From assembly GCA_021796135.1 (NCBI GenBank), contig JAJYOQ010000022.1, positions 1-20,426 on the forward strand: a stretch of DNA of 20,426 nucleotides, written 5' to 3'. This document shows positions 15,419-20,426 of this stretch, one piece after another (positions within the stretch are counted from its first letter, which is position 1; the number at the start of each line of letters is the position of its first letter). Below the pieces are notes generated by a model that worked only from the letters and a program-made list of their open reading frames with translations, did not search any database and was not told where the DNA came from. The position numbers and the translations under genes were made by a program. The stretch is from Bacteroidota bacterium (GTDB lineage Bacteria; Bacteroidota; Ignavibacteria; Ignavibacteriales; Ignavibacteriaceae).

Positions 15419-16936
15419 TTAGTGTTTAAAGTGTCTAATTCCTGTAAAAACCATTGAAATTCCATTTGCGTTTGCAGCTTCAATTACTTCATTATCTCGA
15501 ACTGAACCTCCTGGCTGGATCACTGAAATTGCACCGCATTTAATTATTTCCAATAAACCGTCCGGGAAGGGGAAAAAGGCATCGGAAGCGGCTACAGAGT
15601 GCTCCAAATTTAATCCATGTTCTTTTGCTTTCATATAAGCAATTTTAGCTGAATCTATGCGCGACATTTGACCGGCTCCGACTCCTAGTGTAGCTCTGTC
15701 TTTTGCAAATACTATCGCATTTGACTTTGTATGTTTTGCTACCGTCCATGCAAAATATAAATCTTCTAATTCATTTTCAGCCGGTTTTTTATTCGTTACT
15801 ATTTTAATTAAATTCTTATCCAATGTCTGACTGTCGGAGTCTTGAATTATTATTCCTCCCGGTATGTTTCTGTATGAAGTATGCTTTTCACTTATATGAT
15901 TTAATTGCCTGAGTAGTCTCCTGTCTTTTTTCTTTGATAAAATTTGAATTGCTTCTTCGGTATAAGACGGAGCACAGACTATTTCTAAAAATATTTCATT
16001 TAATTTTAATGCAAGTTTAGAATCAACATTTGAATTAAAAATTACTATTCCGCCAAATGCAGATACCGGATCGCATTTTAATGCTTTTATATAAGCTTCA
16101 TAGGGATCTTTATCTATTGCCGCACCGGCAGGATTTTGATGTTTTATAATAACACATGAATTATCTCCCAGATCTTCGGCTAATTCAACTCCTGCTATCA
16201 AATCAAGTATGTTATTATAAGAAATTTCTTTGCCGTGAAATACATCAAAGTATTCTCCGAATTTACCGTATAGAGATGATAATTGATGAGGGTTCTCACC
16301 ATAACGTAAAATCTTTTCTTTTGGTAAATTGACCCTGAAATGTGTGGGCTCTAACGAAAATTTCTTCTCCAAAAAATTTGCGATGTAAGTATCGTAAAAT
16401 GCAGTATGTGAAAAAGCATCAACCGATAATTTAATCCTTGTTTCTAAACTTATACTCCCTCTGCTTAATTCTTCAATAAATGAATCGTATTGGGAAGGGT
16501 CAGTCAAAACGGATACAAATTTATAATTTTTAGCAGATGCGCGTATTAAACTAGGTCCGCCTATATCAATATTTTCAATAATTTCATCGAGCGTCGATGA
16601 TGTGTTTGCTGCCACTTTTACAAATGGATAAAGATTTACGCATACTATGTCAATGGGTGAAATAAAATTAGCTTCGGCTTGAACTTTATCCTCTTTATTG
16701 TCTCGGCGATAAAGTATGCCGCCAAAAATTTTCGGATGGAGAGTTTTTACCCGCCCATCAAAAATTTCGGGAAACCCCGTGAAACTTGAAATCTCTGTAA
16801 CTGAAATATTAGACTGTGATAAAATTTTGGCTGTGTTGCCGGTTGCTAGGATTTGATATTCCATCTTTATTAATGATTTGGCAAAATCAATAATTTTATT
16901 TTTATCTGAAACGCTTAGTAATGCTATTTTTTTCAA
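15419..16936 (-). CDS. purH: Bifunctional AICAR formyltransferase / IMP cyclohydrolase
   Basis: PurH catalyses the last two steps of IMP synthesis. The N-terminal cyclohydrolase domain (MGS-like, about 1-195) opens with ALLSVSDKNKI and has FPEIFDGRVKTLHPKIFGGIL and NIDIGGPSLIRASAKN. The formyltransferase domain has RYGENPHQ, the catalytic-lysine segment IKHQNPAGAA, DPVSAFGGIVIFN, VGAGQMSRIDS, SDAFFPF and IQPGGSVRDNEVI. Length is 505 residues, a little shorter than Escherichia coli PurH. The start is TTG (16934-16936); this is the only start codon that gives the conserved N-terminus, and the ribosome site is weak (GGAA). It follows purN by 33 bp and runs into mreB. Confidence 0.96.
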   Translation of the reverse strand: MKKIALLSVSDKNKIIDFAKSLIKMEYQILATGNTAKILSQSNISVTEISSFTGFPEIFDGRVKTLHPKIFGGILYRRDNKEDKVQAEANFISPIDIVCVNLYPFVKVAANTSSTLDEIIENIDIGGPSLIRASAKNYKFVSVLTDPSQYDSFIEELSRGSISLETRIKLSVDAFSHTAFYDTYIANFLEKKFSLEPTHFRVNLPKEKILRYGENPHQLSSLYGKFGEYFDVFHGKEISYNNILDLIAGVELAEDLGDNSCVIIKHQNPAGAAIDKDPYEAYIKALKCDPVSAFGGIVIFNSNVDSKLALKLNEIFLEIVCAPSYTEEAIQILSKKKDRRLLRQLNHISEKHTSYRNIPGGIIIQDSDSQTLDKNLIKIVTNKKPAENELEDLYFAWTVAKHTKSNAIVFAKDRATLGVGAGQMSRIDSAKIAYMKAKEHGLNLEHSVAASDAFFPFPDGLLEIIKCGAISVIQPGGSVRDNEVIEAANANGISMVFTGIRHFKH

Positions 16937-16969
16937 TTGAAATTCCGTTAAATGAAAATAAACCCAAAT

Positions 16970-17572
16970 TTAATTAATTATAACTCTTTTACCGATTATC
17001 TTAACCTTCCCTTCAGAAATTTTTTTTATTACTGTCGGTAGAATATTATGCTCTATGACCAGAACTTTCTCTGCAATTTCTTCCGGAGATTTGCAATCTG
17101 AAATATCAACACACTGCTGTGCTATAATTCTTCCTGTATCAAAAGTTTCGTCAACAAAATGTACTGTTGCACCTGAAATTTTTGCGGAAGATTCAAAAAC
17201 TGCTTTGTGAACATTTTTACCGTACATCCCTTTCCCGCCGAAAGAAGGCAATAATGCCGGATGTATATTTATAATCTTCCCCTCAAAATTTTGAATAAAT
17301 TTCGCCGGAATTAATTTTAGAAATCCTGCCAATACAACTAAATCAACTGTATATTGTTGTAAAGCTAAAATCAAATCATCGTAAGAAATAAACCCCGGTT
17401 TATCTCCTATGCTAAATGTTTTGATAGAATTATTTTTTGCTATATCAAAAGCTTGGCAGTCAATTTTATCACTAATAACTGCAATTACTTTAACCGATTC
17501 CTTCAATTCCTTGGAATTTAGAATAGCCTGAAGATTTGAACCGCGACCTGAAACAAATACGATTATATTCAC
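16970..17572 (-). CDS. purN: Phosphoribosylglycinamide formyltransferase
   Basis: PurN transfers a formyl group from 10-formyl-THF to GAR, the third step of purine synthesis. The 200 residues show VFVSGRGSNLQAIL for GAR phosphate binding (6-19), VLAGFLKLIPAKFI, the catalytic N and H in INIHPALLPSFGGKGMYG, and GATVHFVDETFDTG, in which the His-Asp pair completes the site. The start is GTG (17570-17572); a stop lies four codons upstream in frame and no ATG fits. It comes just before purH, so two formyl-transfer steps of the pathway are side by side. A promoter candidate lies upstream. Confidence 0.95.
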   Translation of the reverse strand: MNIIVFVSGRGSNLQAILNSKELKESVKVIAVISDKIDCQAFDIAKNNSIKTFSIGDKPGFISYDDLILALQQYTVDLVVLAGFLKLIPAKFIQNFEGKIINIHPALLPSFGGKGMYGKNVHKAVFESSAKISGATVHFVDETFDTGRIIAQQCVDISDCKSPEEIAEKVLVIEHNILPTVIKKISEGKVKIIGKRVIIN

Positions 17573-17596
17573 AAAAAAAGTTTAAGAGAATGTTAA

Positions 17597-17625
17597 AAAT
17601 TAGTTAAATACTAAAATATTGTCAA
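17597..17625 (-). promoter_or_regulatory. Candidate promoter of the purN-purH-mre-mrdA-rodA unit
   Basis: On the minus strand a perfect TTGACA (17620-17625) is followed after 17 bases by TAATTT (17597-17602), a poor -10. It lies in the 83-bp gap between the TPR gene and purN, the widest gap in this part of the run. No terminator is seen in the gap, so read-through from pyrG is also possible. Confidence 0.3.
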
Positions 17626-17655
17626 TGCAAGAAACTTTTTATTTAAGGGCAAAGA

Positions 17656-19194
17656 TTAATTAAATGATAGAGCTAACAATAAGTTTTGTAATTTCTTCTG
17701 ATAATCAAAGTCTGAATATTTTGATGCCTCTTGAATAAAATCTTTCATTTCTTTTACATTTTTCAACTTCTTACTAGCTCGTGCAGCATAATAACATGCA
17801 AAGGGTTTAATCCATCTTTCTTGATCCGAATTTAACACTTTGGCTGTCATTGCAAAACTTAGAGATTCATCATATTTTCCCATATAATAGGATGCATTGC
17901 TGAGGTACAAATATACTTCGGCTTTTAATCTATCGGTTTTAATACTCTCAAGTAAAGAAGATAAAGAGTCAAATGCCGTTTTATATCTTGCGTCTTCTAT
18001 TAAGTTTTCATCCTTAATCGCGTCAATTTCAGTCAATGCTAAGGTACGATTCGCATAGATCTCTCCCTGTCTTTTAGCATAGATATCATCCTCTAAATCC
18101 ATATTACCCTGGTTTGCCAATTTATAATATTTTATCGCTTCAGTTCTGTTTTCTCTTATTTCATAGCATAATGCTAATCTGTAGGCTGCGATTCCCCTAT
18201 AATCATTACCTGAAGTTGAATTGAGAAAATTTAAGTAGTAAACTTTAGCAGAATCAAATCGATTTTCCTTAAAGAAAACATCTCCTCTAAGAAATTCTGA
18301 GTAAGATATTAACTGATTAAAATCATGGTCGTCTTTTCTTAAAATATTTATAAGAATTTTATCGGCAGCATTTAAGTTATGCTCTTTAATTTCAAGAACG
18401 GCATAAGTGTACTTAAATAACAAATTATTTGGATAACGATATGTCAGGCTCTTTAAATATTTTGAAGATGTATTGTATTCAGCAAAAAAATCTGATTGTA
18501 TTTGAGCCAAATAATATTGTGCTTCTACCTTTGAAAGATTGCCTTTTATTGCTGCCAGTCTTATGTACCTTAGACCGGTTTCAACATTTCCTTGAATACC
18601 GGCAAGACTTAATGTCCACTTAAAAGCATTTGGGATCTGACCAACCGCAAAATTATAAAGTCCCAATCCCAGGTAGGCATCATATATTAAAGAATCTTTT
18701 TTAAGGGTTTCGCTGAGATATGTATAAGATTTTTTACTAGCCCAGACAGCATCTAAAAACTTTTGCGCTTTTATAAAAGCCATTGCACGATAATTATAGG
18801 AAGCGCCTAAAGTATAAAGTATTTCAACTCTTTTCGGGTGCTTATCTAATATCTCTTGAGCAATTGAAATGGCAGTATCGGAGTATTGAATAAAGTTCTT
18901 AAAATCACTCTCATCCTGGCTGCTTAGATATTTCCATAAATAAATCCCTGATTTATAATGATATCCCCGGGGATCATTAGGAAATCTGTTAATTAAATTT
19001 TGAAAGACTTCTTCTGATTTTTCCCATTTAAAATCATAACCGTATTCCAGTCCACTTTTAACTAATCTGTTAATTATGGGTTGTGCTGAGATCTTAATGT
19101 TTAATAGAAGGAACAATAAAATAATTATCGGAACCTTACCAAAAGAAATAGAATATTGAATTCCTATTTTCACGCACAGGGTTATTTTTTTCAT
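17656..19194 (-). CDS. Exported tetratricopeptide-repeat protein, function unknown
   Basis: This 512-residue protein has a signal peptide: a long basic start (lysines at 2, 3, 9 and 20), a hydrophobic core VPIIILLFLLLNI (about 21-33) and a likely cut near ISA-Q, the SAQ end common in Bacteroidota exported proteins. The rest is helical repeats of TPR type, for example NRFPNDPRGYHYKSGIYLWKY, ILDKHPKRVEILYTLGASYNY, ETGLRYIRLAAIKG, GIAAYRLALCYEI with NRTEAIKYYKLA, and a last one around YLSNASYYMGKYDESLSFA. The YDAYLGLGLYNFAVGQIP block recalls Iml2/DUF3808-type outer-membrane-associated TPR proteins. It probably sits in the periplasm as a binding scaffold; no catalytic residues are seen. It lies 29 bp downstream of pyrG, and no job in pyrimidine synthesis follows from that. 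Confidence 0.8.
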   Translation of the reverse strand: MKKITLCVKIGIQYSISFGKVPIIILLFLLLNIKISAQPIINRLVKSGLEYGYDFKWEKSEEVFQNLINRFPNDPRGYHYKSGIYLWKYLSSQDESDFKNFIQYSDTAISIAQEILDKHPKRVEILYTLGASYNYRAMAFIKAQKFLDAVWASKKSYTYLSETLKKDSLIYDAYLGLGLYNFAVGQIPNAFKWTLSLAGIQGNVETGLRYIRLAAIKGNLSKVEAQYYLAQIQSDFFAEYNTSSKYLKSLTYRYPNNLLFKYTYAVLEIKEHNLNAADKILINILRKDDHDFNQLISYSEFLRGDVFFKENRFDSAKVYYLNFLNSTSGNDYRGIAAYRLALCYEIRENRTEAIKYYKLANQGNMDLEDDIYAKRQGEIYANRTLALTEIDAIKDENLIEDARYKTAFDSLSSLLESIKTDRLKAEVYLYLSNASYYMGKYDESLSFAMTAKVLNSDQERWIKPFACYYAARASKKLKNVKEMKDFIQEASKYSDFDYQKKLQNLLLALSFN

Positions 19195-19223
19195 TTTAAA
19201 ATTTTAAATTTGTGAAAAAAGAA

Positions 19224-20426
19224 TTATTTGTGAGCTTTTCCTTCGGAATACTCAAGTGCTGCTTTTACAAATTCTCTAAATAATGGATGTGCTTTTGTAG
19301 CTCTTGATTTCAATTCCGGATGAAACTGACAACCAACAAACCAGGGGTGAGTAGGAATTTCAATAATTTCTACGAGCTCTTTGTCCGGTGATAGTCCGCT
19401 TAAGATCATCCCATGTTCTGTTAATATTGATCTGAATTTATTATTAACTTCATATCGATGTCTATGCCTTTCAGAGATAAAATCAGATTTGTATGCTTCC
19501 ATGGCTTTCGTATCTTTTTCTATTATGCATGGATATGCACCAAGTCTCATTGTCGCACCCATATTTTTAATATTTTTTTGATCAGGCATTAAATCAATTA
19601 CACTGAATTTATTAACCTTAAATTCAGAGCTGTGAGCTTTCTTCAGTCCGCAAACATTTCTCGCAAACTCAATTACTGCACACTGTAAACCAAGGCATAT
19701 ACCGAAAAAAGGAATATTGTTTTCTCTTGCATATGTAACTGCATTAATTTTTCCTTCTATTCCTCTTTCTCCAAATCCTCCGGGTACAAGTATTCCGCTA
19801 ACTCCGGATAATAATTCTGCAGGATCTTTTCCTTCTAATAACTCAGCATTAACATCTCTTACCTTGACTTTAACTCCGTTTTCAGCGCCTGCATGAATAA
19901 ATGATTCCATAATGCTTTTATAGGCATCCATATGTTCTATATACTTACCGCATACTGCAATTTCAACAACTTTTGTTGAATTCTTGATGTTTTGGACTAG
20001 GTTATCCCATCCCTCAAGTTTTATTTTTCTTTCCGGCAAATGCAATCTTTTTAATACTATTTGATCTAATTTTTCCTTGAAAAGTACTAGCGGCACCTCA
20101 TAGATTGATGAGCAATCATAAGCTGAAATTACTGATTTGGTATCTACATTGCAGAAGAGAGCAATTTTATCACGAATATCTTTTGCAATTTTTTTCTCTG
20201 ATCTGCAAATTAATACATCGGGCTGTATTCCAAGTTCAAGTAAATTCTTTACGCTATGTTGTGTTGGTTTCGTCTTAACTTCTCCGGCGGATGCAATATA
20301 CGGTACTAATGTTACATGTATATTCATAGTATTTTTTCTGCCGAATTGAAGCATTAGCTGACGCATTGCCTCAATAAAGGGAAGACTTTCAATATCGCCG
20401 ACTGTTCCTCCAATTTCACTGATAAT
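19224..20426 (-). CDS. pyrG: CTP synthase, 5' end cut off by the window edge
   Basis: PyrG aminates UTP to CTP using glutamine. The frame stays open to the last base, so 400 residues are visible and about 130 N-terminal residues, including the P-loop of the synthetase domain, are missing. The fragment begins inside the conserved SEIGGTVGDIESLPFIEA segment, so the internal ATG at 20366 is not the real start. Further on come VPYIASAGEVKTKPTQHS, the linker, and a class I glutaminase domain with GGFGERG, the nucleophile in GICLGLQ (C244 of the fragment) and the His-Glu pair in QFHPEL (H369, E371). All glutaminase catalytic residues are present. Length and C-terminus are typical. Confidence 0.97.
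   Translation of the reverse strand: MISEIGGTVGDIESLPFIEAMRQLMLQFGRKNTMNIHVTLVPYIASAGEVKTKPTQHSVKNLLELGIQPDVLICRSEKKIAKDIRDKIALFCNVDTKSVISAYDCSSIYEVPLVLFKEKLDQIVLKRLHLPERKIKLEGWDNLVQNIKNSTKVVEIAVCGKYIEHMDAYKSIMESFIHAGAENGVKVKVRDVNAELLEGKDPAELLSGVSGILVPGGFGERGIEGKINAVTYARENNIPFFGICLGLQCAVIEFARNVCGLKKAHSSEFKVNKFSVIDLMPDQKNIKNMGATMRLGAYPCIIEKDTKAMEAYKSDFISERHRHRYEVNNKFRSILTEHGMILSGLSPDKELVEIIEIPTHPWFVGCQFHPELKSRATKAHPLFREFVKAALEYSEGKAHK

Noticed and set aside
20364..20366. ATG as the start of pyrG
   Set aside because: The conserved CTP synthase sequence continues in frame upstream to the window edge, so the gene is cut by the edge.
1..20426. CRISPR arrays, insertion sequences, tRNA or rRNA genes, prophage or defence modules
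   Set aside because: None found by eye: no spaced direct repeats, no transposase or integrase motifs, no rRNA-like or cloverleaf-like segment in the gaps.

Overview
The window looks like part of the chromosome of an AT-rich, Gram-negative, rod-shaped bacterium of the Bacteroidota/Chlorobiota/Ignavibacteriota group. The clues are a DUF2851 protein, a TPR lipoprotein-like/secreted protein with an SAQ-type signal peptide end, a typA promoter that fits the TAnnTTTG -7 motif of Bacteroidota primary sigma factors, and AT-rich spacers. Several genes nevertheless have good Shine-Dalgarno sites, which fits the Ignavibacteria/Chlorobi side better than Bacteroidia. The taxonomic placement is inference. 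Both edges cut through genes (a glycoside hydrolase tail on the left, pyrG on the right), and the left edge carries a perfect 28-bp fold-back repeat, so the window is probably a whole assembled contig.

Layout. (1) 1-1268, plus strand: the last 78 codons of a GH113-like TIM-barrel glycoside hydrolase, a 318-bp spacer, then a family-2 glycosyltransferase. (2) 1301-5096, minus strand: clpS, then typA (bipA) and pepD, closed by an intrinsic terminator at 1301-1333. (3) 5225-7575, plus strand: etfB-etfA followed closely by a bifunctional-nuclease-domain protein with a UVR tail; this unit is divergent from clpS across a spacer holding a 23-bp palindrome. (4) 7577-20426, minus strand: a long co-directional run, in transcription order pyrG (5' end missing), a TPR protein, purN, purH, mreB, mreC, mreD, mrdA (PBP2), rodA, pyrF and a DUF2851 protein.

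How they work together. The large minus-strand run joins nucleotide synthesis (CTP synthase, the GAR and AICAR formyl-transfer steps, OMP decarboxylase) to the whole rod-elongation machine (MreBCD, PBP2, RodA). From purH to rodA the genes abut, overlap by 1 or 11 bp, or are separated by 2-8 bp, so they are very probably one transcript with translational coupling. The etf genes encode the electron-transfer flavoprotein that links acyl-CoA or other flavin dehydrogenases to the quinone pool. ClpS, TypA and PepD are housekeeping functions in protein turnover, ribosome assembly and dipeptide hydrolysis.

I see no CRISPR array, insertion sequence, rRNA or tRNA gene, prophage or defence module. Most of the window is ordinary core genome. 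The points most worth a second look are the fold-back at the left edge, the purNH-mreBCD-mrdA-rodA coupling, the clpS/etfB palindrome, and the unknown DUF2851 and TPR proteins carried in the biosynthetic run.
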